Source: Gammaproteobacteria bacterium
GTDB lineage: Bacteria > Pseudomonadota > Gammaproteobacteria > Pseudomonadales > Azotimanducaceae
Direction of reading: 5' to 3'
DNA length: 17,560 nucleotides
Assembly: GCA_002715785.1 (NCBI GenBank)
Contig: PBAA01000004.1
Location: 1 to 17,560 of the forward strand
This document shows positions 1 through 6,871 of this stretch, piece after piece. The notes beneath the pieces were generated by a model, which worked only from the letters and a program-made list of their open reading frames with translations, had not been told where the DNA came from and did not search any database. The position numbers were made by a program, and so were the translations under genes. The stretch's first letter is position 1. The number at the start of each line of letters is the position of its first letter.

Positions 1-1
1 G

Positions 2-229
2 CCAATCAACCATGGGCCCACAACGTCCCTCTATTATGAGGATCCCGATGGCAATCGAGTCGAGTTTCAAGTCGAGAACTTTGATTCGACGGAGGAACTG
101 AATGCGTTTGTGCGATCTTCGGCTTTTGCGGAGAATCCGATCGGGGTCGAATTCGACCCCGATCGGCTACTAGAACGCTATTGCAATGGAGATTCGCTGC
201 AAGAGTTACGGGCGCAAGGCTCGGCATAA
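2..229 (+). CDS. VOC/glyoxalase-family protein, C-terminal fragment (5' end outside window)
   Basis: An open frame enters from the left edge and runs 75 codons to a TAA at 227-229, so only the C-terminal part is visible. The segment YYEDPDGNRVEFQVENF is the hallmark last beta strand of a vicinal-oxygen-chelate module; the Glu in VEF is the usual metal ligand. The tail NPIGVEFDPDRLLER resembles the C-terminus of extradiol-dioxygenase-like VOC proteins that bind a divalent metal in the cytoplasm. Substrate and exact reaction (glyoxalase, ring cleavage, other) cannot be decided from this fragment. It converges on the HIT gene with only 26 bases between stop codons, and I see no convincing terminator there. 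Confidence 0.75.
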   Translation, partial: PINHGPTTSLYYEDPDGNRVEFQVENFDSTEELNAFVRSSAFAENPIGVEFDPDRLLERYCNGDSLQELRAQGSA

Positions 230-255
230 CTCACCCGCCGAACGACCGAGCGTTA

Positions 256-669
256 TTAGGTAAACACTAGTGTTTTCAGTGCCGAGGCCCGCTCCTGGAG
301 CTCTGCTCCCTTGAGCGCGGTTGCAGGGCCGGCACTCCAAACGGGTCCCGGCCAGCCGGCATCGTCTTTCCTCCTGCCGATTACATGTATGTGCAATTGC
401 GGCACCATGTTTCCGAGGGCGGCGACGTTGATTTTGTCGGCACTGGTATACGAGCGAAGGGCCTCGGACGTGATTTCGATCTCGGTAAACGCTTGTTCGC
501 GGTTGCTCGCGGGCAGATCGTGCAGATCGCGTAGACCGTTAATGCGAGGCACTAAAATCAGCCAGGGAAAACGCGCATCGCGCATCAACAATACCGAACA
601 GAGATCGAGGTTCCCAAGTTGCTCACAGTCGTCGAGCAGTTGGGAATGAACTTCGAAATTCGTGCTCAT
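256..669 (-). CDS. HIT-family protein (histidine triad nucleotide hydrolase-like)
   Basis: A protein of 137 residues from the ATG at 667-669. The HIT signature is PQLHIHVIGRRKDDAGWPGPVW (residues about 90-111): Q91-L-H93-I-H95, in which the first triad position is Gln and the last two His are kept, followed by the WPGPVW tail typical of a proteobacterial HIT subgroup. Family members bind nucleotides in the cytoplasm and hydrolyse phosphoanhydride or phosphoramidate bonds (Ap4A-like or AMP-lysine-like substrates); the actual substrate is unknown here. The start is chosen because it overlaps the stop of the upstream DUF3604 gene in an ATGA (666-669), a classic termination-reinitiation arrangement; an upstream in-frame start would lie inside that gene. 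The two genes are almost certainly co-transcribed. Confidence 0.85.
   Translation of the reverse strand: MSTNFEVHSQLLDDCEQLGNLDLCSVLLMRDARFPWLILVPRINGLRDLHDLPASNREQAFTEIEITSEALRSYTSADKINVAALGNMVPQLHIHVIGRRKDDAGWPGPVWSAGPATALKGAELQERASALKTLVFT
666..669 (-). other. ATGA start/stop overlap (DUF3604 stop / HIT start)
   Basis: On the minus strand the TGA stop of the DUF3604 gene (666-668) shares bases with the ATG of the HIT gene (667-669). A 4-base overlap of this type usually gives translational coupling, and it decides the HIT start. Confidence 0.85.
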
Positions 670-3230
670 CGTTTGGGGTATCCACCGATCCAAATCGGAC
701 TTGACCAGGCGATGGCATCGTTGGCCTGTCGCACCCGGACGTAGTAGTAATCGCCGTGGCCGTCTCCGACGTCGTCGAATTCAAATCGGACGTCGTCCGG
801 CCCTGCATTTATAACTGACCTCAACGAAATGACATCGACGTACTCGTCCTGCTCTAACGAGGCACTGGTGCGTCCGTGTTCCATCGCGTTAAACGATAAC
901 GAGACGGATGCCGCAGGGATGTTTTGTGGTGGGCGGAAGATTGGGGGCGCGCCCCCGAACTCACGCACGGCTGTCAGTTCAATGTCAATGTGACCTGTGC
1001 GACGGATGTTCTCGAGATCGAGCATGATCGAGCTGGTGTCACCGCGTGTGAGGGTCGAGAATTCGAGTGTTTGGTCGTCGAGCAGCTTCAGTGATTGTGC
1101 GTCGGGGTTGTGAAAGTCGGTGCCCGAGACCTTTCTCACGGTGGCACCGGTTAGGCGCAAGGTCCCTTGCCAAAGTCGCCAACCGCGGGGATTGTCGCCG
1201 CGGTTCGTGGGCTCCGAATCGGACTGAAAGGTGACGTGAAACGTCCCGGACGATGACATTCTCTTGGCATCGTCTTGCAAATAATCCTGTTTCCAAACGG
1301 CCTCGTCATTTCGAAAAACGGTAATGGTGTCGATGGGTGCCGTTCCGACGATCCGCCCTCGGAGTTTTCGTTCCTTGGAAAAGCGCGCTCTCTGACCCAT
1401 CTCGACTCCGTTCAGGGTGAAGTCCAGAATAATGCGATCACCCGTGGTGGCATAAGACGCCAGGTCTTTCATCGCATCGAACAGGTTATCCCTCGATTTT
1501 TTCGCGGCGCGGAGCGCCCCTAGGCCACCGCGCTGCGAAAGCCCACCCCCTCTTGGCGCGGTATATCCCGGTTGACTTAAGTGATTATCACTGGCGGCGG
1601 TAAATCCGACTTGGTGACCCTGCTTGAGGTACATACGACCAAACCATTCGAATGTTCCGTGTTGCGACATAACCTCGATCAGAGGCTCCAAAAGAGGATC
1701 GTTGAGCCGGTAATCGCCCGCTTGATGGGCATGGGGAATGACCACAACGTCGGCGGGATCGTGCTGCGTACGGAGGCCTTGATACAGTTTTGATAGTGTT
1801 CCGTGGGTTTGGGCGGGAACTCGGCTTCTTCCTCGGGTGTTTCGAAACAGAACGTTGTGATGGCCTCCCTGAGTGTTCCTAATGGTCCACTCGTAACCCA
1901 AAAAAGCAATGAATTCGTTATCTACAGAGTATTTTTCGACGTTGTCACGTAACACCTCCCACTCGAAATCATCAAGCCAGATGTCGTGTTCGGAGTGGGT
2001 GACGTAATCGAGTCTTGCGTCGTCGCGCGCCCATGTCATAAAGCGCTCGGGCGTCCCCACTCCTTCGGCGAAGCCCGAGTGCCCGTGGGTATCGCCCCAA
2101 TAAATACGGCGTTTAGGTTCAGGTTCGACCAAGATCGGGTTTCCGCTACCCGTGATGGAGCCATCGGCCGATCGCACATTGATACGGTAGACGCCGGCCT
2201 CATCAAGTCGAATGTCGCGGATCACGTGGATGGCTTCGGACGACGCCGGAATCTCGGAAAGAAGGTTGCCATTCATCGACACCTGCCACGAAGGTAACGG
2301 ACCGGTTGCCCGGTTATAGAAACGGTCTTCGGCACGTACGGAGATACTAAAGGGTTCGTCGATAGCGACGACGGAAGGGGCGAAAGCATGTACTCCCGCA
2401 ACGCTGGTTCCGGTGACGATGATCGGCTGAATCGGTAGTGACATAAAGTTCTCGCTGCCGTCGAAATCGAGATATAACGGCAGTGGCATTCGGTCACTGG
2501 AGACATCGGACATCAGAAAACCAGCGCCGCCGCCAGATGTATCGCCGTAACTTAGCGTGACCGTGTCGCCGCGATTTAGACGACCCGAAGCGATACGAAA
2601 AACGAGCGTCTGACGCGCATTTCTGAAACCACCGTGCATACCGGACAGCGGGAAGTTGCCGTGCGTAAATTCGACACGAGGATTCGAGGAGCGGATGCTA
2701 ATGTAATTTGCAGCCGTCGGATCGGTCGCTTGTAACTTCCCGTAATTGGGCATGAAGTGGCGTCCGATCAGAAATCCACCGCCGACTTCGATCGCCCTTG
2801 TACCAACCGTAAACGTTTGTTCGATGGTGACAAAAGTCCGCGCCTCGAACGGTCCTAGATTTGCGACAAGTGTCCCGAACGCACGTGGGTTTTCGTCGCG
2901 AAGCTTAAACTCGCGAATCATCGTGTCGACTGTGGAGAAACGATTGGCAGCGGCGCTTAACGAGTACGCCGACATTTGCGAAATCGTTTGTGTGGCGTTA
3001 ACGGGTACATATCCACCCGAGAGCGCATATGCGTTCAACCAGTCCCACAGTGTTCGGAGACGCGGTTTGATGTTGACGAGATCCGTTGGTGTGTTGGATG
3101 CATTGATCTTTAATGTCTCTACCCGCGCCCGCAATTCATCGGAAAGATAGTCCGATGGAGCCGCGGTGGCAGACGCTGCGGCTGTCACCCATACGGCGGC
3201 CGTAAACACTAGGAATAATGGGCGATACAT
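666..3230 (-). CDS. Secreted DUF3604 (PHP-like metallohydrolase-type) protein
   Basis: A protein of 854 residues from the ATG at 3228-3230. It begins with a signal peptide (MYRPLFLVFTAAVWV, then an AAASATAA-type cleavage region), so it should be exported. Residues about 30-370 are a beta-rich region without clear family motifs. From about 376 the DUF3604 core shows PHP-like metal-binding clusters: GDTHGHS (His382, His384), THSEHD (412-416), GGHHN (about 456), IPHAH (His500, His502) and SDNH (Asp548, His550). This pattern suggests a polynuclear metal hydrolase site; no substrate is established for the family as far as I know. An in-frame TTG at 3276-3278 would add 16 residues before the signal peptide, so I prefer the ATG, which has AAGGAG upstream at a rather long spacing of about 13 nt. 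It is the first gene of a two-gene unit with the HIT protein and is divergent from the ferritin-like cluster. Confidence 0.85.
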   Translation of the reverse strand: MYRPLFLVFTAAVWVTAAASATAAPSDYLSDELRARVETLKINASNTPTDLVNIKPRLRTLWDWLNAYALSGGYVPVNATQTISQMSAYSLSAAANRFSTVDTMIREFKLRDENPRAFGTLVANLGPFEARTFVTIEQTFTVGTRAIEVGGGFLIGRHFMPNYGKLQATDPTAANYISIRSSNPRVEFTHGNFPLSGMHGGFRNARQTLVFRIASGRLNRGDTVTLSYGDTSGGGAGFLMSDVSSDRMPLPLYLDFDGSENFMSLPIQPIIVTGTSVAGVHAFAPSVVAIDEPFSISVRAEDRFYNRATGPLPSWQVSMNGNLLSEIPASSEAIHVIRDIRLDEAGVYRINVRSADGSITGSGNPILVEPEPKRRIYWGDTHGHSGFAEGVGTPERFMTWARDDARLDYVTHSEHDIWLDDFEWEVLRDNVEKYSVDNEFIAFLGYEWTIRNTQGGHHNVLFRNTRGRSRVPAQTHGTLSKLYQGLRTQHDPADVVVIPHAHQAGDYRLNDPLLEPLIEVMSQHGTFEWFGRMYLKQGHQVGFTAASDNHLSQPGYTAPRGGGLSQRGGLGALRAAKKSRDNLFDAMKDLASYATTGDRIILDFTLNGVEMGQRARFSKERKLRGRIVGTAPIDTITVFRNDEAVWKQDYLQDDAKRMSSSGTFHVTFQSDSEPTNRGDNPRGWRLWQGTLRLTGATVRKVSGTDFHNPDAQSLKLLDDQTLEFSTLTRGDTSSIMLDLENIRRTGHIDIELTAVREFGGAPPIFRPPQNIPAASVSLSFNAMEHGRTSASLEQDEYVDVISLRSVINAGPDDVRFEFDDVGDGHGDYYYVRVRQANDAIAWSSPIWIGGYPKR

Positions 3231-3303
3231 GGGGTAATTCGATCTCCTTGTACAAACAAACGCTGTTCTTTGAGCCAAATCAACGAACTGTATTGGGGCC
3301 TTG

Positions 3304-3331
3304 TTGCTAAAAGCACCCAGCTGTCTATAGT
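3304..3331 (+). promoter_or_regulatory. Candidate sigma70-type promoter of the ferritin-like cluster
   Basis: TTGCTA at 3304-3309, a 16-base spacer, then TATAGT at 3326-3331, in the 137-base divergent gap before the first ferritin-like gene. Predicted transcription start is near 3338, giving a leader of about 30 bases that contains a GGTGGGG ribosome-binding site 7 bases before the ATG. No equally good promoter is visible for the divergent DUF3604 gene. Confidence 0.5.
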
Positions 3332-3367
3332 AACGGCTTTGAAAATAGCACTTGGTGGGGACTTTAC

Positions 3368-4441
3368 ATGAGTGAAGCCGAAAAGCTTGGCCCTGACTAC
3401 GAGCTTGATTTAGGTTGGATGGATCAAACAGGTCCTTGGGACACTCGTGCGGAAGAGGGCAGAAACGGTCTTACGCTCGCTGATATTCAAGTCGGTGAAT
3501 ACGGGCGGGTACCGGACGAGAGCGATAATCAGACGGGGCGTCCTCGCGGTTCAGCACCGCGATCGGGTAGCTATCGAATTGGTAACTATGCTGTCCGTAC
3601 CAAGAGTGAGATTTGGTTAGACAACGCTTCGTTTTTGTATGAAGAGGCGCTGCAACGTCAGTGGAGCTCTGCGACCGATGTTCCTTGGCATACGATTGAG
3701 CCGCTCCCTGATGATATCGAGCAAGCGCAGTGCCAGATGGCGACGTTTCTGACGGAAGTCGAATTTGTAGCAGGCGACGTTCCGGCGCGGTGGGTCTCGC
3801 AGACCACGCCCGATTTTTTCGAGGCGCGGCAGCTACTGACGGCGCAAGTCATGGATGAGTCGCGTCATATGGATGTATTTCGCAAACGGGCGATGGCCAA
3901 TGGTGGCGGACTGATGGCCGCAACCGGTGCGACGTCGGGGTTCGTCGGCAGCATTGATTTGTCTCGAGATTTTACGGAGATGTCGGCGCGACTGCACATC
4001 TCTGGAGAGGGTGCGGTTCTCACGATTTTCCGTATGGGCGAACTGATGGCATACAACGACGCCGAAAAAGCGATGTACCGGCTTTGCGCGCAGGACGAGG
4101 CTCGCCACGTAGCGTACGGTGTCATGCATATGCGATACATGGCCGAAACGGCTCCCGAACGCCATGAGGAAATTAATTGCTATTTTGATGAAGCGGAAGC
4201 GGGCATCCTCTCGGGATCGGCAAACCCAGCGGGACAGGCTCCGATCTTGTCTGAGCCACTAGCTATTCTCTTGGGTGGTGGGATCGCCAAGTTCGATGAG
4301 GGATTCAAGAAACTCGTCGCGCTCCGGCGGCGCCAGATTCAAGAGTACAAAAAGCGGGTGGTTTCCGCTGGCTTCGGCGCTCGGTTTGAAAACGGACGTT
4401 CCCGGATCAACGAAATTCTTGAACAGGCTGCCGCTGCGTAG
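3368..4441 (+). CDS. Ferritin-like diiron protein, putative catalytic subunit of an oxidase/oxygenase
   Basis: A protein of 357 residues. Two helical repeats carry the carboxylate/histidine pattern of a ferritin-like (ribonucleotide-reductase R2/bacterial monooxygenase type) diiron site: E132 (or E130), then E164-S-R-H167 in MDESRH; and E214 in SGEGAV, then E244-A-R-H247 in QDEARH. The 32- and 30-residue gaps between the lone Glu and the ExxH of each half fit the family. Six ligands are therefore present and an active O2-reactive centre is likely. Residues 1-80 precede the helical bundle and are conserved with the downstream paralogue (GLTLADIQVGEYG against GLTLGSLNVGIYG). There is no signal peptide or membrane segment, so it should be cytoplasmic. 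The start ATG has GGTGGGG 7 bases upstream. It is the first gene of a five-gene cluster. I do not recognise a characterised orthologue; substrate and reaction (hydroxylation, epoxidation, desaturation, peroxide reduction) are open. Confidence 0.8.
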   Translation: MSEAEKLGPDYELDLGWMDQTGPWDTRAEEGRNGLTLADIQVGEYGRVPDESDNQTGRPRGSAPRSGSYRIGNYAVRTKSEIWLDNASFLYEEALQRQWSSATDVPWHTIEPLPDDIEQAQCQMATFLTEVEFVAGDVPARWVSQTTPDFFEARQLLTAQVMDESRHMDVFRKRAMANGGGLMAATGATSGFVGSIDLSRDFTEMSARLHISGEGAVLTIFRMGELMAYNDAEKAMYRLCAQDEARHVAYGVMHMRYMAETAPERHEEINCYFDEAEAGILSGSANPAGQAPILSEPLAILLGGGIAKFDEGFKKLVALRRRQIQEYKKRVVSAGFGARFENGRSRINEILEQAAAA

Positions 4442-4458
4442 TCTCGCTTCGCGCGAGA
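4442..4458 (+). other. Short intergenic hairpin between the two ferritin-like genes
   Basis: TCTCGC (4442-4447) and GCGAGA (4453-4458) form a 6-bp GC-rich stem with a TTCGC loop, starting one base after the stop codon of the first gene. No T-run follows, so a strong intrinsic terminator is unlikely. An mRNA processing or stability element that sets different amounts of the two paralogues is possible. Confidence 0.4.
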
Positions 4459-4492
4459 AACTAGGCGTACCTATCCTCAACGGAACTATTTT

Positions 4493-4509
4493 GGGAGGCC
4501 TCTAAATTG
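4493..4509 (+). promoter_or_regulatory. Ribosome-binding site deciding a TTG start
   Basis: GGGAGG at 4493-4498 lies 8 bases before TTG (4507-4509) and 11 bases before the following GTG (4510-4512). The spacing favours TTG as the start of the degenerate ferritin-like paralogue. Confidence 0.55.
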
Positions 4510-5607
4510 GTGAAGGCAGTAAAGGCTGCGGCGAAAGCGGTCAAATCTCCGCACGCTGAAACGGTTCGAAAAGCCGTGGCGGCCCCGATGCTGGAAATTC
4601 CTGAACCTAAACTCACCTGGATGAATAAATCCAGGCAATGGGGTGTGAGGGTGAAGCCAGGAAAGAAAGGTTTGACGCTGGGTAGTTTGAACGTCGGTAT
4701 TTATGGCGAAATTCCGATGGATTGGCCAGATCAGACCCGTAATCCGCGGGGTGCGATCGGCCGCAAAGGCATGCCGCCGGTCGGGTACATGCTTCGAAGC
4801 AAATCGCAAGTATGGGCTGACTGTGCAGCGGATCTTTACGAAGAGGCAATCCAGCGACGTTGGGCCCCTGCAACGGACGTACCTTGGGACACCGTCAAGC
4901 CTCTACCTGACGATCTGGAACGCGCCGTATGTCAGGTCAATACGGAATTGTCGCAATACGCAAATGTCGAAATTGAAGTGATTTCAGCCTGGCAACACCA
5001 GATGGTGTATGGGTATCACGAGGTCAAACAGTATCTGGCGACAGCGGGGTTTGACGCAGCGCGCCATTACGAGGTTTTTCGTAAACGGGCACTGATGAAT
5101 GGCGGCGGCTTAGGACTCGAGGGACCCGGTCAAGTCAATCGCATGATTCTGGAAAGTCGTGGTGGTTGGACCGAAGCCGTCGTGTATCTGGTGTTGGTAC
5201 GCGGTTTATTCGCCCAGACTATTCTTCGGTATCTGGAGCATTATGCTTCTAACGAGGCGGAGTCTTTCATCTACCGGAACGTTCTGCAGGATAAGGCTAG
5301 GTTACTGACGTACGGCCTCGATCACCTGAAGTTTGCGATCGCACATAACGAAGACCAAAAACAGATCATCGCAACCCTTCTGGCTATCGGGGATGGGTTA
5401 TTTATCCGTGATTTTAATGATCCCGTTCTTCGCGAAGCGTTGGCCATCGTTTTTGGAGGTAGCATCGAGGGAGCTCGAGGGGCGGGGATGGACGTGTACC
5501 ACGACATGATGCGTGCGTATATCAGCACCCATCTTGAGTATTGCCAGTGGTTGGATGTCCCCCGCAGGATCCCGGAACAACTCGAGCAATACGCTCCGCA
5601 GGATTAG
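4507..5607 (+). CDS. Ferritin-like paralogue with a degenerate diiron site (putative non-catalytic partner subunit)
   Basis: A protein of 366 residues, homologous to the preceding protein over nearly its full length; in my hand alignment 29 of 45 residues are identical between residues 79-123 of the first and 99-143 of this one. Aligned iron ligands are mostly replaced: E132 to A152, E164 to A184 (FDAARH), H167 kept as H187, E214 to G233, E244 to K263 and H247 to L266 (QDKARL). It should not hold a normal diiron centre, yet the frame is intact and the surrounding fold (FRKRALMNGGG, ALAIVFGGS) is conserved. This is the pattern of structural partners such as MmoY or PaaC. A basic Ala/Lys/Val-rich extension of about 25 residues precedes the shared region. 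The start is TTG at 4507 with GGGAGG (4493-4498) 8 bases upstream; the next codon, GTG, is an alternative. A loss-of-function pseudogene is unlikely. Confidence 0.8.
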   Translation: MVKAVKAAAKAVKSPHAETVRKAVAAPMLEIPEPKLTWMNKSRQWGVRVKPGKKGLTLGSLNVGIYGEIPMDWPDQTRNPRGAIGRKGMPPVGYMLRSKSQVWADCAADLYEEAIQRRWAPATDVPWDTVKPLPDDLERAVCQVNTELSQYANVEIEVISAWQHQMVYGYHEVKQYLATAGFDAARHYEVFRKRALMNGGGLGLEGPGQVNRMILESRGGWTEAVVYLVLVRGLFAQTILRYLEHYASNEAESFIYRNVLQDKARLLTYGLDHLKFAIAHNEDQKQIIATLLAIGDGLFIRDFNDPVLREALAIVFGGSIEGARGAGMDVYHDMMRAYISTHLEYCQWLDVPRRIPEQLEQYAPQD

Positions 5608-5609
5608 GC

Positions 5610-6047
5610 GTGACCGCATTTCCTTCCGTCGAATGGTTTGACGATGTCCGCGATATTTTTAATCACGAAGATTCTTTTCGGGGTGGCGGTGGCGGACAGT
5701 GCAATTGTGTCGCGGGAATCAAAGTTGGCAATGAGATTTTTGTATTAACGTTTGAGGGGTTTGAATGTGCTGGTGCTCGGAAAGCCAGTCTGGGCGATCT
5801 GGATGAAGTTGATTTTTACTTGGATATGGAAATTCTCGAATGGCAGGCCATGATCGAAAACATCCGTCAGAACGGACACGCGGGTCTCGGATATACCCTC
5901 AACACGTTGGATTTAGATCGCGCCGAGCGACTCGCGACGTCAGTGCACGGTGATCAGTATCGGGAAGATTTGTTTTTTCGTTACAACCAGACTTTACAGT
6001 ATTTTTTTGACGCGTCATCTCGGATCGCGACCGAATTTGCGAGTTAG
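5610..6047 (+). CDS. SCP2-like small protein (putative hydrophobic-ligand binder)
   Basis: A protein of 145 residues from a GTG at 5610-5612, only 2 bases after the stop of the ferritin-like paralogue and with AGGA 6 bases upstream; a longer reading from 5541 would run through the end of that gene and is rejected. The order of elements resembles the sterol-carrier-protein-2 fold: an N-terminal helix (EWFDDVRDIF), a strand pair (CVAGIKVGNEIFVLTFEG), an acidic strand (DEVDFYLDM), a helix with a conserved Trp (EWQAMIENI), then HGDQ and a C-terminal helix (DLFFRYNQTLQYFFDA). SCP2 domains bind lipids, sterols or acyl-CoA. A GGGGGQCNC stretch (about 25-33) is unusual. It is related to the next gene product. 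The assignment rests on pattern, not on a database match. Confidence 0.6.
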   Translation: MTAFPSVEWFDDVRDIFNHEDSFRGGGGGQCNCVAGIKVGNEIFVLTFEGFECAGARKASLGDLDEVDFYLDMEILEWQAMIENIRQNGHAGLGYTLNTLDLDRAERLATSVHGDQYREDLFFRYNQTLQYFFDASSRIATEFAS

Positions 6048-6056
6048 GAGGGCTAT

Positions 6057-6446
6057 ATGGCCGCGTTAGATTGGTTAGAGACCGCAAGCGATCGTCTAAA
6101 TAGTGACTCAGCGTATCGAGACCTTGGTAACGCCGATGTCGATATCGCATTTCGGGCCGGGAAAGTCATCAGACGTGTTCGGTTTGAGGCGTTCTCCGTG
6201 GGAGACGTTGAGACGATCAATGAGGCCGCGCTTCGGGACGTGGAGCTTGTGATCGACATGCCGGCACGCGATTGGACCAATTACTTGAAACGGCGTGGTA
6301 AAGGAGATGGGCCGTCCCTGAGCGGCCTTGACATGGAGCGAGGCATTGTGAGCGCGCGTTCGCCGATCGAGCGGTTAAAGTTCGATCGATTTCAGCGTTC
6401 AATCCAAGCGTTAGTGGATGCAGGAGCCCGCGTTGTTGCTTCATGA
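6057..6446 (+). CDS. Second SCP2-like small protein, paralogue of the preceding gene product
   Basis: A protein of 129 residues; ATG at 6057-6059 with AGGAGGG (6046-6052) overlapping the stop of the previous gene, so the pair is tightly coupled. It follows the same plan as its neighbour: DWLETASDRL against EWFDDVRDIF at the start, RDWTNYLKRRGKGDG against LEWQAMIENIRQNG, LSGLDMERG against LNTLDLDRA, and ERLKFDRFQRSIQALVDA against EDLFFRYNQTLQYFFDA at the end. It lacks the HGDQ element and the Gly-rich loop. No signal peptide or membrane helix. A role in presenting a hydrophobic or CoA-linked substrate to the ferritin-like pair is inferred from context only. Confidence 0.6.
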   Translation: MAALDWLETASDRLNSDSAYRDLGNADVDIAFRAGKVIRRVRFEAFSVGDVETINEAALRDVELVIDMPARDWTNYLKRRGKGDGPSLSGLDMERGIVSARSPIERLKFDRFQRSIQALVDAGARVVAS

Positions 6447-6483
6447 AGGTCAGCTTGCCTAATTTAGGTCCGTGCATGTAACG

Positions 6484-6771
6484 ATGCCTGTCTACGAATA
6501 TCGTTGCGATTCCTGTCGAGAAATTACGACTGTATTTGGTGCCGTCGCAGAAAAACCTGATCATGTCGCGTGCAAGGCGTGCGGCTTTACCAAGGCGCAC
6601 CGCATCCTTTCTCGCCCTTCTGTTCGGCTCTCGAACTTGTCTAAGCTTGAGCGATTGGATCCGAAGTACGATAAACAGATTGATCAAGCGATTGACAGCA
6701 ACCCTGCCGCTAACCCGGATCGGCTGATTAACCGGCGTGGGGATATCTCGAAAGGCCGTGACAACGACTAA
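6484..6771 (+). CDS. FmdB-family zinc-ribbon protein
   Basis: A protein of 95 residues. It begins MPVYEYRCDSC, the canonical start of the FmdB-type putative regulatory/zinc-ribbon family, which fixes ATG 6484 over an in-frame GTG at 6472. Cys8-x2-Cys11 and Cys30-x2-Cys33 form a two-knuckle metal site that could hold zinc or, rubredoxin-like, iron. The rest (about 45-95) is a polar, probably flexible tail. The namesake FmdB lies in a formamidase cluster, and the family is often found beside metalloenzyme genes; its biochemical role is not established. It lies 37 bases after the second SCP2-like gene, so it is probably the last gene of the ferritin-like cluster, perhaps a metallochaperone, assembly factor or electron carrier. 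The Shine-Dalgarno match is weak. Confidence 0.8.
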   Translation: MPVYEYRCDSCREITTVFGAVAEKPDHVACKACGFTKAHRILSRPSVRLSNLSKLERLDPKYDKQIDQAIDSNPAANPDRLINRRGDISKGRDND

Positions 6772-6871
6772 GACGGCACGTTTTCGTCGGCTCTGTGTTG
6801 AGAGAATTGTTGTAGGACGGCGTGATCCACACCCGCGGCTAATTGTTTCTCACTAAACGTAGAGGCTTGCG

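Noticed and set aside
311..649. Plus-strand open frame opposite the HIT gene
   Set aside because: Low-complexity Arg/Ser-rich translation with no motif, fully antisense to a gene with a clear HIT signature.
3231..3278. TTG start at 3278 for the DUF3604 protein
   Set aside because: It adds 16 polar and basic residues before an otherwise typical signal peptide starting at ATG 3230.
4507..5607. Reading the ligand-poor ferritin-like paralogue as a decaying pseudogene
   Set aside because: The frame is intact over 366 codons, has its own Shine-Dalgarno sequence, and substitutions concentrate at metal ligands while the fold-forming sequence stays conserved.
5541..5609. Longer N-terminus for the first SCP2-like protein
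   Set aside because: It would lie in another frame inside the end of the ferritin-like paralogue; GTG 5610 has AGGA 6 bases upstream and fits the 2-base gap.
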